Notes under the pieces: model-generated | The model's input: the letters and a program-made list of their open reading frames with translations, nothing else | Databases searched by the model: none | Told to the model about the DNA's origin: nothing | Translations under genes and position numbers: made by a program | Part shown: positions 14,173-23,737 of the stretch, in pieces | Layout: each line of letters starts with the position of its first letter | How positions within the stretch are numbered: position 1 is the stretch's first letter | Source: Actinomycetes bacterium | GTDB taxonomy: Bacteria; Actinomycetota; Actinomycetes; Mycobacteriales; Micromonosporaceae | Assembly (NCBI GenBank): GCA_021793335.1 | Contig: JAJYSW010000020.1 | Coordinates: forward strand, 1-24,567 | Direction of reading: 5' to 3' | DNA: 24,567 nt

Positions 14173-16305
14173 ATGGCGAACACAACCGCCGATCTGAAAA
14201 CCGTATTGAAGATCCGGCCGTTCAGACGCCTGTGGACCGTGCTCGGACTGGCCTCCTTCGGCGACTGGCTCGCCCTGTTCGCCACCGCCGGATTCGCCCA
14301 GTCGCTGTTCGACGACCCCGCCGCCAAGGGCGCGGCCTTCTCCGGGGCCATCGTGCTGCGCCTGCTGCCCTCCCTCATCCTCGGGCCCGTCGCCGGGGTC
14401 TTCGCCGACCGCTTCGACCGACGCAAGACCATGGCCGCGTGCGACACCGCCCGCTTCGTCCTCATCGCCTCGGTCCCCACCGTCTACCTCGTCACCGACT
14501 CGACCGCCATCACCGTCGCCTGGCTCGCGATCGCCCAACTCCTCATCGAAGGCGCGGTCCTGATCTGGTCGCCCGCCAAGGAGGCGGCCGTCCCGAACCT
14601 CCTGCCGCCCCAGCAGTACGAGGTCGCCAACCAGCTCAGCCTCGCCACCACCTACGGCATCGCCCCGCCCCTGGCCTTCGCCGTCCTCGCCGGCCTCGAA
14701 CGCGGCACCAACGTCTGGGCCCACCTCGGCCCCTGGGCCGAACCGATGGTCCTGGCCCTCTACCTCACCGCGGCCATGTTCGCGATCCTCGCCGTCACCG
14801 TCTACTTCTTCATCCCCCAGATCTCCGGCCGCTACGGCACGGTCAAGGCCAAGGCCGGATCGATGTGGGCCGACTTCGTCGAAGGCTGGACCTATCTGCG
14901 CGGACGCGAGCGCGTCCGCGGCCTCGTCCTCGGCATGCTCGGCGCGTTCAGCGGCGCGGGCATCCTCATCGGCGTCGGCACCTTCTACGCCGCTCACATC
15001 GGCGCGGGCGACGCCGCCTTCTACCTCCTCGCCACCTTCCTGTTCATCGGCCTCGGCCTCGGCATCGCCTTGGGCCCCAAACTGGTCCGTGAACTCTCGC
15101 GGCTGCGTTGGTTCGGCATGAGCATCGTGCTCGCCGGGGCCGGCCTCGCCGTCGACGCCCTCGCCCCCTGGCTGTGGGTCGCCCTCCTCGGCTCGGTCGT
15201 CATCGGCCTCGGCGCGGGCATGGCCTTCCTGGCCGGCATCACGCTCCTCCAACGCGAGGTCGAGGACGACATCCGCGGACGCATGTTCGCCTTCATCGCC
15301 GTCAGCGCCCGCGTCATCCTCATGGTCTCCATGACCGCCGCCGCGCCCCTCGCCGGATGGCAGGCCATCAGCCGACTCGACCTCGGATTCACCGCCGTCG
15401 ACGTCTCCATGGCCCGTGTGCTCCTGTTCGCGGCCGCCGCCCTCGTCGCCTGGCTCGGCGTCGTCGCGTTCCGCCGCATGGACGACAAACCCGGCGTGCC
15501 CGTCCTCGCCGACCTGTGGGGCTCCCTGCGCGGCCGCCCGCTCAGCGCCGGCGTCCCCACCGAGAGCAAGGGCTTCTTCGTCGTCTTCGAAGGCGGCGAG
15601 GGCGCCGGCAAGTCCACCCAGTCGCTCAAACTCGTCGCCTGGCTCAAACTCCGCGGCTACGAGGCCGTCCTCACCCGCGAGCCCGGCGCCACCGACATCG
15701 GCATGCGCATCCGCACCCTCCTGCTCGACGCCACCCCGCAGAGCGAGGGCGGCGACGCCGCCCCCACCCCGCGGGCCGAAGCCCTCCTATACGCCGCCGA
15801 CCGCGCCCAGCACGTCGACAAGGTCGTACGGCCGGCCCTGCGACGCGGCGCCGTCGTCGTCTCCGACCGCTACGTCGATTCCTCCATCGCCTACCAGGGC
15901 TCGGGTCGCAGCCTCGGCAGGAACGAGATCGCCTGGGTCTCGAAGTGGGCCACCGGCGGCCTCGAACCCGATCTGACCGTCGTACTCGACATCGCACCCG
16001 AGAACGGCCTCCAACGCGCCAAGGCCGGAGGCGAGGGCGACCGCATCGAACAAGAGGAGCTGCGCTTCCACGAACGCGTCCGCCGGACGTTCCTCGACCT
16101 CGCCGACAAGGACCCCAAGCGCTACCTCGTCGTCCCCGCCGACGGAGCCCCCGACGAGATCGCCGCGGTCGTCCGCGACGCCGTCGCCGAACGCCTGGAC
16201 ATCCGCACCGAGGCCACCCGCACCGAGACGCGCTGGCCCGGCCTCGACCCCGACGCGGGCAACGCTCCCTGGAGCAGCGTCGCCGAGGAGGCCGGACGGC
16301 CATGA
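14173..16305 (+). CDS. tmk: MFS transporter–thymidylate kinase fusion
   Basis: One 710-residue polypeptide with two domains. Residues 1 to about 440 are an MFS-type membrane domain with about 12 helices and the loop motif GVFADRFDRRK at 75–85. After a linker of some 25 residues, residues about 466–675 form a complete dTMP kinase: P-loop GGEGAGKST (474–482, K480), TREPGATDIG, the DRY motif at D565–Y567 in SDRYVDSSIAYQGSGR, and a LID-region segment after AKAGGEGDR. The kinase makes dTDP from dTMP for DNA synthesis. What the transporter half moves is unknown. Such fusions are known in several actinomycetes, so this is likely a real gene rather than an assembly artefact. ATG at 14173 has AGGAG four bases upstream; an ATG at 14158 has no such site. 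Its stop overlaps the holB start (ATGA). Confidence 0.9.
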   Translation: MANTTADLKTVLKIRPFRRLWTVLGLASFGDWLALFATAGFAQSLFDDPAAKGAAFSGAIVLRLLPSLILGPVAGVFADRFDRRKTMAACDTARFVLIASVPTVYLVTDSTAITVAWLAIAQLLIEGAVLIWSPAKEAAVPNLLPPQQYEVANQLSLATTYGIAPPLAFAVLAGLERGTNVWAHLGPWAEPMVLALYLTAAMFAILAVTVYFFIPQISGRYGTVKAKAGSMWADFVEGWTYLRGRERVRGLVLGMLGAFSGAGILIGVGTFYAAHIGAGDAAFYLLATFLFIGLGLGIALGPKLVRELSRLRWFGMSIVLAGAGLAVDALAPWLWVALLGSVVIGLGAGMAFLAGITLLQREVEDDIRGRMFAFIAVSARVILMVSMTAAAPLAGWQAISRLDLGFTAVDVSMARVLLFAAAALVAWLGVVAFRRMDDKPGVPVLADLWGSLRGRPLSAGVPTESKGFFVVFEGGEGAGKSTQSLKLVAWLKLRGYEAVLTREPGATDIGMRIRTLLLDATPQSEGGDAAPTPRAEALLYAADRAQHVDKVVRPALRRGAVVVSDRYVDSSIAYQGSGRSLGRNEIAWVSKWATGGLEPDLTVVLDIAPENGLQRAKAGGEGDRIEQEELRFHERVRRTFLDLADKDPKRYLVVPADGAPDEIAAVVRDAVAERLDIRTEATRTETRWPGLDPDAGNAPWSSVAEEAGRP

Positions 16306-17552
16306 CCAGTCAGGAAGGGGGCGTCTTCGACGAGCTCGTCGGCCAGCCACAGGCCCGGCGCGTCCTCGCCGACGCCGCCCGCGGCCTCGGCATGACCCAC
16401 GCGTGGCTGTTCACCGGCCCGCCCGGGTCGGGCCGGTCCACCGCCGCGGTCGCCTTCGCCGCGGCCCTCCAATGCGAGGCGGGCGGCTGCGGCGAGTGCC
16501 ACGACTGCCGCACCGTCCTCGGCGGCTCCGTCACGGCCGCCTCCCGCCGCTCGGACTCGGGCGACCTCCCCACGCACCCGGACGTCACCCGCGTCATCCC
16601 CGAAGGGCTGTCCCTCGGCGTCGACCAGGTCCGCTCCCTCATCCTGGAGGCCGGACGGGCCCCCACCGCCGGGCGTTGGCAGGTCCTCATCATCGAAGAC
16701 GCCGACCGGCTCACCGAGGCCGCCGCGAACGCCCTCCTCAAAGCCATCGAAGAGCCTCCCGCACGGACCGTGTTCCTGCTGTGCGCGCCCTCGACCAACC
16801 CCGCCGAGATCTCGGTGACGATCCGCTCCCGCTGCCGCGTCCTGGTGCTGCGCCAGCCGCCGCCGGACGCCATCGCCGACCTCCTGGTCGGCCGCGACGG
16901 ACTCGACCGGCGCGAAGCCGAGCTGTACGCCGCAGCAGCCCAAGGCCACGTGGGCCGCGCCCGGCGGCTCGCCACCGACGCCGAGGCCCGCCGCAGACGC
17001 CACGAGGTCCTCCAGATCCCCAGACGCCTGACCGGCCTGGGCGCGTGCTTCACCGCCGCCGTGGAACTCATCGAAGCGGCCGAAGCCGAGGCCGCCGGCA
17101 CCTACACCGAGCAGTCCGCCGCCGAGAAACAGGCCCTGGAGACCGCGCTCGGCAAAGGCGGCACCGGCAAAGGAGCCTCGAAGGCCGCCAGGGGCTCGGC
17201 CGCGGCGATGAAGGAACTCGAAAAACGTCAGAAGACGCGGGACACGCGAGCCCAGCGCGACTCGCTCGACCGGGCCCTGGTCGATCTCGCCGCGTTCTAC
17301 CGCGACGCGCTCGCCGCCAGTTTCGGGGTGCTCGCCGCCCCCGGGACGCACGACGGCTCCTCCGGCGGGCGGCGCATCCCACCGATCCACCCCGACATGG
17401 TCGAGACGACCAGGGCCGCCGCCGGCAGACTCAGCGCCGAATCGCTGCTGCGCCGCATCGACGCGATCCTGGAGTGCCGCCAGGCCATCGAGGCGAACGT
17501 CCGGCCGCGCATCGCCGTCGAGGCGATGATGACCCGGCTGTGGCAGGCCTGA
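16302..17552 (+). CDS. holB: DNA polymerase III subunit delta-prime
   Basis: A 416-residue clamp-loader subunit. It has an AAA+ domain with the P-loop relic GPPGSGRST (39–47, R45 where ATPases have K), consistent with a non-hydrolysing subunit. A zinc module follows with C58, C63, C66 and C69. Then come the IIEDADRLTEAAANALLKAIEEPP block and the SRC motif at 176–178. Between the zinc cysteines and HPDV an extra stretch of about 15 residues (77–91) is unusual. A Gly/Lys/Ala-rich stretch before ELEKRQKTRDTRAQRD is typical of actinomycete homologs. The ATG overlaps the tmk stop, so the genes are coupled. The tmk–holB pairing is a conserved neighbourhood in many bacteria. Confidence 0.92.
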   Translation: MTSQEGGVFDELVGQPQARRVLADAARGLGMTHAWLFTGPPGSGRSTAAVAFAAALQCEAGGCGECHDCRTVLGGSVTAASRRSDSGDLPTHPDVTRVIPEGLSLGVDQVRSLILEAGRAPTAGRWQVLIIEDADRLTEAAANALLKAIEEPPARTVFLLCAPSTNPAEISVTIRSRCRVLVLRQPPPDAIADLLVGRDGLDRREAELYAAAAQGHVGRARRLATDAEARRRRHEVLQIPRRLTGLGACFTAAVELIEAAEAEAAGTYTEQSAAEKQALETALGKGGTGKGASKAARGSAAAMKELEKRQKTRDTRAQRDSLDRALVDLAAFYRDALAASFGVLAAPGTHDGSSGGRRIPPIHPDMVETTRAAAGRLSAESLLRRIDAILECRQAIEANVRPRIAVEAMMTRLWQA

Positions 17553-17567
17553 ACGGCGAGATGCCGG

Positions 17568-17606
17568 CCCGGGCGCCCACCGGGCGAGGACCCTCCTGCG
17601 CCCGGG
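17568..17606. terminator. Hairpin between convergent holB and the unknown gene
   Basis: CCCGGGCGC (17568–17576) pairs with GCGCCCGGG (17598–17606) across a 21-base loop. An alternative short stem, CGCCC-ACC-GGGCG, lies inside. It fills the 57-base gap between two stop codons. Confidence 0.6.
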
Positions 17607-17609
17607 ATC

Positions 17610-18308
17610 TCACTGCGTCCACACGTGGTGGATGAACGCGTCGATCGGCTTCGGCGGCCGCCCGGTGCGCCGCCACCGGTACCAGGCGGACTCCTCCACC
17701 ACCCGGACGCAGAAATCGCCGTCGACTTCGAACGGCTCCGAGACGCAGCGGAAATCCTCGTGGAACCGCCCGCCCCGCCAGTACCAGACCCGTGACCCGA
17801 CCAGCCCCGGCACGTCCGAGGCCGGATACGGCGTGCGCACCGGCGGCACGTCCGGGTCGGTCAACCGTTCGATGAGGTATCCGGGCGGGGGAGTGGCGAC
17901 CGCCGAGTTCGGCTCGGCCCGCTGCACCCACACGTCCTCGGCCGGCACGAGCGATGCGTACGCGTCCCCGTCGCCGTCCACGGCCCGGTAATAGTCGGCC
18001 TCGGTGACCAGCGGGACGAGCAGCGCCCCGTCGCGCGTCACCGGATCATCGGCCCGCAGATCGAACTGCCAGCCGATCCCCGCCGCGCCGGACACCACCC
18101 GAGCCGAGTGCATGTCGAAGCTCCGCACCGCCGGCACCGGGACGAGCACCGGCGGCGGATCGGGGACATCGAAGGCATTCTCGGAGAAACCCACCTGGAA
18201 GCTCCCGGCAAAACAGACGATCACGTAACGAACCGCACCCGCAAGCGGGGCCCCACCAGGATAAGCGGTTGGCACACTCTGGGGATTTACGGCCGCTCCA
18301 GCTGCCAT
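17610..18308 (-). CDS. Unrecognised 232-residue protein
   Basis: No family is recognised. From the ATG at 18308 the protein is soluble-looking and rich in Pro, Val, Asp and aromatic residues. Features include VRYVIVCFAGSFQVGF near the start, DPPPVLVPVPAVRSFD, DVWVQRAEPNS, VWYWRGGRFHEDF, and ESAWYRWRRTGRPPKP close to the C-terminus. No clear signal peptide or membrane helix is seen. The true start is doubtful. No Shine-Dalgarno precedes 18308, the first 25 residues are low in information, and a plausible promoter for the divergent gene overlaps this ATG. A GTG at 18224, just before IVCFAGSF, is an alternative. It lies back to back with the Asp-repeat protein gene and may share its control region. 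Coding status rests on frame length and codon pattern. Confidence 0.65.
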   Translation of the reverse strand: MAAGAAVNPQSVPTAYPGGAPLAGAVRYVIVCFAGSFQVGFSENAFDVPDPPPVLVPVPAVRSFDMHSARVVSGAAGIGWQFDLRADDPVTRDGALLVPLVTEADYYRAVDGDGDAYASLVPAEDVWVQRAEPNSAVATPPPGYLIERLTDPDVPPVRTPYPASDVPGLVGSRVWYWRGGRFHEDFRCVSEPFEVDGDFCVRVVEESAWYRWRRTGRPPKPIDAFIHHVWTQ

Positions 18309-18313
18309 AGAGT
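18286..18313 (+). promoter_or_regulatory. Candidate promoter of the Asp-repeat protein gene
   Basis: TTTACG (18286–18291) and TAGAGT (18308–18313) are separated by 16 bases and sit about 55 bases upstream of the start at 18369. Both boxes only partly match the consensus. Confidence 0.3.
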
Positions 18314-18368
18314 TCTATTCACAAGCCCGGAACACGGCTCCGAACACTGAACGAAAGAGGATGGGACC

Positions 18369-18992
18369 ATGAGCGAATACGAGGACATGAGCGTCGACGA
18401 AGACGTCTCGACCGAGGACGACTTCGCGGCTGAGTCCGAGGACACCTACGCCACCAACACCGAGATCTACGACCTCGACGGCGACGGCGTCGCCGACGCC
18501 ACGTTCGTCGCCGACGGCAACGTCTACATCGACGCCAACCACGACGGCGTCGCCGACGCGGTCGCGGTCGACACCGACGGGGACGGCGTCCCCGACGAGC
18601 TCCACCTGGACCTGGATGGCGACGGCACCTTCGAGTCGCAGGCGTTCGACACCACCGGTGACGGCTTCATCGACGAGATCCACTCCGACACCTCCGGCGA
18701 CGGCGTCGTGGACCAGATCAGCTACGACACGACCGGCGACGGCTTCATCGACACGGTCGCCTCCGACACCGACGGCGACGGCACCTTCGACACCCTCGTG
18801 TCCGACACCGACGGCGACGGCCTCGTCGACTACGTCAGCATCGACACCGACGGCGACGGCGACCCCAACGTCGTCATGACCGACACCACCGGCGACGGCT
18901 TCCTCGACCAAGTCGAGACCACTCCCGAGGCCTACAACCCGAACCCGGGCACCGAGGGCGCCCCGTCCGGCACCGGTGGCAACATCGGGTAG
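18369..18992 (+). CDS. Acidic protein of tandem 13-residue calcium-binding-type repeats
   Basis: A 207-residue, extremely Asp-rich protein. Residues 1–34 are an acidic leader without a signal peptide. One repeat begins at D35, then ten units of exactly 13 residues run from D55 to 184 (starts at 55, 68, 81, 94, 107, 120, 133, 146, 159 and 172). The consensus is D-T-D/T-G-D-G-x-x-D-x-x-x-x. The DxDGDG core resembles the calcium loops of EF-hand, dockerin and thrombospondin type 3 repeats, so Ca2+ binding is a reasonable inference. A 23-residue Pro/Gly/Asn tail ends the protein. AGAGGA seven bases before the ATG supports the start. With no Sec or Tat signal, it is either cytoplasmic or exported by a non-classical route. 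The role is unknown. Confidence 0.85.
   Translation: MSEYEDMSVDEDVSTEDDFAAESEDTYATNTEIYDLDGDGVADATFVADGNVYIDANHDGVADAVAVDTDGDGVPDELHLDLDGDGTFESQAFDTTGDGFIDEIHSDTSGDGVVDQISYDTTGDGFIDTVASDTDGDGTFDTLVSDTDGDGLVDYVSIDTDGDGDPNVVMTDTTGDGFLDQVETTPEAYNPNPGTEGAPSGTGGNIG
18531..18920 (+). repeat. Ten 39-bp tandem repeats encoding DxDGDGxxD units
   Basis: Ten in-frame units of 39 bases, most beginning GACACC, with the core GGCGACGGC conserved. A related eleventh unit begins at 18471, separated by a seven-codon spacer. Unit ends vary, so the array is diverged rather than freshly duplicated. Confidence 0.88.
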
Positions 18993-19021
18993 TCCCCACT
19001 GTCAAGAACATCCGACATCAG

Positions 19022-19040
19022 GCGCCCGCAGGGCGGGCGC
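19022..19040 (+). terminator. Hairpin after the Asp-repeat gene
   Basis: GCGCCCGC (19022–19029) pairs with GCGGGCGC (19033–19040) across a three-base loop, 30 bases after the stop. Confidence 0.55.
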
Positions 19041-19070
19041 GCTGAACCCATGGACGAAGCAACCGAGAAG

Positions 19071-19101
19071 AAGGCCGGATGCGCGCGGAGCATCCGGCCT
19101 T
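19071..19101. terminator. Strong bidirectional terminator before folE
   Basis: AAGGCCGGATGC (19071–19082) pairs perfectly with GCATCCGGCCTT (19090–19101). A T follows on the plus side and CTTCTT on the minus side. It lies between the convergent Asp-repeat gene and folE. Confidence 0.88.
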
Positions 19102-19113
19102 TCGGCGTCCGCC

Positions 19114-19752
19114 TCAGGCCGCGCCGCGCAGCAGCGCCATCGCCTCGGCCCTGGTCCTGGCGTCGGATTGGAGGAGGCCCCGCACCGCGGAGGTGACCGT
19201 CGTCGACCCCTGTTTGCGGATGCCCCGCATCGACATGCACGTGTGCTCGCACTCGACGACGACGATGACGCCGCTCGCCTCCAGCGAGGCGTACAGCTGA
19301 TCGGCGATCTGGCTCGTCAGCCGCTCCTGCACCTGCGGCCGCCTGGAATAGACCTCGACCAGCCGCGCCAGCTTCGACAGGCCGGCCACTCGGCCCGCCT
19401 CCCCCGGGATGTAGCCGACGTGGGCGACCCCCGTGAACGGCAGCAGGTGGTGTTCGCAGAACGACTGCACCTCGATGTCGCGCACGAGGATCAACTCGTT
19501 GTGGTCCTCGTCGAACGCGGTCTTCAGCACCTGGCCCGGGTCCACCCGCAGCCCCGCGAACAGCTCGGCGTACGCACGGGCCACGCGCCGCGGCGTCTCC
19601 TGAAGGCCCTTCCGGTCGGGGTCTTCGCCGATGGCGAGGAGGATCTCGCGGACGGCGGCTTCGATGCGGGGCAGATCCACCGTGTCCTCGACGGGACCGC
19701 CGTTGATGCGGCCGTCGAGCAGACGGGCGGCCAGAGTGTCGAGTTCAGTCAT
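19114..19752 (-). CDS. folE: GTP cyclohydrolase I
   Basis: A 212-residue enzyme that opens GTP to 7,8-dihydroneopterin triphosphate, the first step of tetrahydrofolate synthesis; it acts as a cytoplasmic decamer. The zinc ligands are in place: C99 and H102 in SFCEHHLLPF, and C172 in ECEHTCMSMRG, with the catalytic H101 and H170 beside them. GYIPGEAGRVAGLSKLARLVEVYSRRPQ is the standard active-site block. Length is typical. The ATG at 19752 has no Shine-Dalgarno. A TAAGCT box ends six bases before it, which suggests a leaderless transcript. It lies 129 bases after ftsH on the same strand, matching the common ftsH–folE order. Confidence 0.95.
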   Translation of the reverse strand: MTELDTLAARLLDGRINGGPVEDTVDLPRIEAAVREILLAIGEDPDRKGLQETPRRVARAYAELFAGLRVDPGQVLKTAFDEDHNELILVRDIEVQSFCEHHLLPFTGVAHVGYIPGEAGRVAGLSKLARLVEVYSRRPQVQERLTSQIADQLYASLEASGVIVVVECEHTCMSMRGIRKQGSTTVTSAVRGLLQSDARTRAEAMALLRGAA

Positions 19753-19881
19753 CGTACAAGCTTACGACGCCGGCTCGGAGCGCTTCGTTTCCATGGGACG
19801 AGCCTACGGTCCGCGACCGACGCCCGCGCCGATCCGAGCCGGGCCTGTGAGCACCGCCCCACGTTCCCCAGGGGCACGCGC

Positions 19882-21843
<1,962 letters not shown>

Positions 21844-21885
21844 TCGCTTCCTCCTGCGTTCGTCATGATCTCGCATGCATGATCC

Positions 21886-21922
21886 GACTCGGCGAACCCA
21901 GGGGTGCAGACTTCGCCGAGTC
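21886..21922 (-). promoter_or_regulatory. Inverted repeat in the ftsH–hpt divergent region
   Basis: GACTCGGCGAA (21886–21896) and TTCGCCGAGTC (21912–21922) are perfect complements around 15 bases. The element lies 43 bases upstream of the ftsH start and could be a leader hairpin or a dimeric regulator site between ftsH and hpt. Confidence 0.5.
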
Positions 21923-22072
21923 TCAACAACTCGAAAGTACACGGCACGGGCACGAAACGTTCGTTCAGCTACCCTGGACTGCCGCTCGGTGTGATCGTAA
22001 TTCCTACCACGCTCGGGCGTACCTCGCCCACCCAAGCCTGCATCACCACGGACCGAGTGGCACCCTTGAGGC

Positions 22073-22696
22073 ATGACGTCGGAGCTAGCCAGCCCAGCCT
22101 CAGTGCCATCCGCAGCAGCAGAGGCTGCGGTTTTCGACCCCGATTCGTGGTACGCCGAGCAGATCGAGCGCACCATCATCACCGAAGACGAGATCCGAGC
22201 CAAGGTCACCGAACTGGCCGCCCAGGTCTCGCGCGATTTCGCCGACACCGACGAGCTGCTGCTCGTGGGGGTGTTCAAGGGCGCGGTCATGTTCATGGCC
22301 GACTTCGCCAGGGCGCTCGACATCCCGGTGAAGATGGAGTTCATGGCCTTGTCGTCCTACGGGAACTCCGCCAGTTCCTCGGGCACCGTGCGAATCCTCA
22401 AGGACATCGACTCGGACGTGAGCGGTAAGCACATCGTCGTCGTCGAGGACATCATCGACTCGGGTCTGACACTGTCGTGGCTGCTCAAGTACCTTGAGGG
22501 CCTGAACCCCGCATCGGTGCGCGTGGTCGCCATGCTCCGCAAACCGGGCATGCAGCGCGCCGACATACCAGTCCGCTACCTGGGTTTCGACATCCCCAAC
22601 GAGTTCGTCGTCGGCTACGGGCTCGACTACGCCGAGCGCTACCGCGAACTGCCGTTCATCGGCGTGCTCAAACCCGAGGTCTACCAGAAACCGTAG
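22073..22696 (+). CDS. hpt: Hypoxanthine phosphoribosyltransferase
   Basis: A 207-residue purine salvage enzyme that converts hypoxanthine or guanine plus PRPP into IMP or GMP. The PRPP loop is VVVEDIIDSGLTLSWLL at about 122–138, with the E-D acidic pair at 125–126. LLLVGVFKGAVMFMADFAR and the flexible-loop segment MALSSYGNSASSSG also match the family, as does the C-terminal FVVGYGLDYAERYRELPFIGVL. The first 20 residues are an Ala/Ser-rich extension, so the start could be later, although ATG at 22073 is the only ATG and has GAGG close by. The gene is on the opposite strand from tilS and ftsH, unlike the usual co-directional arrangement. The AzgA permease at 2064 could supply its substrate. 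Confidence 0.93.
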   Translation: MTSELASPASVPSAAAEAAVFDPDSWYAEQIERTIITEDEIRAKVTELAAQVSRDFADTDELLLVGVFKGAVMFMADFARALDIPVKMEFMALSSYGNSASSSGTVRILKDIDSDVSGKHIVVVEDIIDSGLTLSWLLKYLEGLNPASVRVVAMLRKPGMQRADIPVRYLGFDIPNEFVVGYGLDYAERYRELPFIGVLKPEVYQKP

Positions 22697-22713
22697 GCCC
22701 GATCCCGTTCGAC

Positions 22714-22737
22714 GGGGCTCCGTCCCACCGGAGCCCC
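22714..22737. terminator. Bidirectional terminator between hpt and tilS
   Basis: GGGGCTCCG (22714–22722) pairs with CGGAGCCCC (22729–22737) around a six-base loop, in the 51-base gap between the two convergent stop codons. Confidence 0.85.
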
Positions 22738-22747
22738 CATCGCCGTG

Positions 22748-23737
22748 TCAAGGCCGTTCGGCGGTGAGCCTGCCGTGCTCCCGGCGGACGGCGACGCCGC
22801 CGGGCAGGAACGTCGGCCCCTGGCCGCGCCAGGCCACGATGAGCGCATCGATCGCGTCGAGGTGACGGTGGTTCAAATCCGCGCCGTTCACTCCCAGCTG
22901 AAAAATCCATGACCGCAGCACCCGCCGCCGAAGCGGCGCGGGCAGCGCCGCGAGCGCTTCGACGCGCAACGGCGCACCGGCCGACTCGGCGGCCGCGCCG
23001 TCGCGGCACTCGCCGTACACCGCGGCGGCCTCGGCATCGAGGTGGTCCGTGTCGGCGGCCACGAGCGCGGCGGTGCGCGCCAGATTCGCCACGATGTCGT
23101 CGCCGAGCGTCTCGGTCAGGACGTCCATCGCCTGCCGCAGCGCCGAGCGGCGGAACCGCGGATCGGTGTTGTGCGGATCGGTCCACGGTTTGAGTCCGCG
23201 CTCCTCGCACACCGCGTGCGTGTCGGCCCGCCCGATGTCCAGCAGCGGCCGCCGGTAGCGTCCGCGCACCGCCCGCATGCCGGCGATGCCCCGCGGTCCG
23301 GCTCCGCGCGTGAGCGCGAGCAGCACCGTCTCGGCCTGGTCGTCCCGGGTGTGCCCCAAAAGAACCGCCCGGGCCCCGTGCCGTTCGGCCGCCCAGTCCA
23401 GGGCCGCGTACCGTGCCGCTCTGGCCGCAGCCTCGGGTCCGCCGGAGCCCAAGACCTGTACCGACGCCGCTTCGGACGGGTCGAGCCCGACGGTGCGCCC
23501 CCACGCGGCGACGTCGGCGGCCCGTTCGGCCGAGCCCTCCTGGAGCCCGTGGTCGACGGTCACGAGCCCGGCCCGCAGTCCCGCGCGGGGGGCACAGAAG
23601 GCGAGCGTGTCGGCCAGGGCCATGGAATCGGGGCCGCCCGAGCAGGCGACGAGCACCAGTGAGCCGCGGGGGAGGTCGTTCAGGCCGTCTCGGACGGCGA
23701 GGCGCATGCGGGCGACCGGTTCGGGCAGTTTAGCCAT
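22748..23737 (-). CDS. tilS: tRNA(Ile)-lysidine synthase
   Basis: A 329-residue N-type ATP pyrophosphatase that adds lysine to C34 of the CAU-anticodon tRNA-Ile, letting it read AUA codons. The PP-loop SGGPDS is at 33–38. The family segments VDHGLQEGSAERA, LLGHTRDDQAETVLLALTRGAG, RPLLDI and WTDPHNTDPRFRRSALR all follow in order. The short form, with only a small C-terminal domain, is typical of actinomycetes. The ATG at 23737 overlaps the stop of the upstream metalloprotease gene by eight bases, indicating a co-transcribed pair. Confidence 0.93.
   Translation of the reverse strand: MAKLPEPVARMRLAVRDGLNDLPRGSLVLVACSGGPDSMALADTLAFCAPRAGLRAGLVTVDHGLQEGSAERAADVAAWGRTVGLDPSEAASVQVLGSGGPEAAARAARYAALDWAAERHGARAVLLGHTRDDQAETVLLALTRGAGPRGIAGMRAVRGRYRRPLLDIGRADTHAVCEERGLKPWTDPHNTDPRFRRSALRQAMDVLTETLGDDIVANLARTAALVAADTDHLDAEAAAVYGECRDGAAAESAGAPLRVEALAALPAPLRRRVLRSWIFQLGVNGADLNHRHLDAIDALIVAWRGQGPTFLPGGVAVRREHGRLTAERP

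Noticed and set aside
14152..15252. 366-codon minus-strand frame opposite the MFS domain
   Set aside because: Composition is extreme in Gly, Glu and Asp with no recognisable domain; it is the complement of the MFS coding strand.
18471..18920. CRISPR-like repeat array
   Set aside because: The 39-base periodicity is in frame, contiguous and fully coding, with no unique spacers. No Cas gene or CRISPR array was seen anywhere in the window.
18369..18992. RTX (GGxGxDxUx) toxin repeat array
   Set aside because: The period is 13 residues with a DxDGDGxxD core, not the nine-residue glycine-rich RTX repeat, and no secretion signal of that type is seen.
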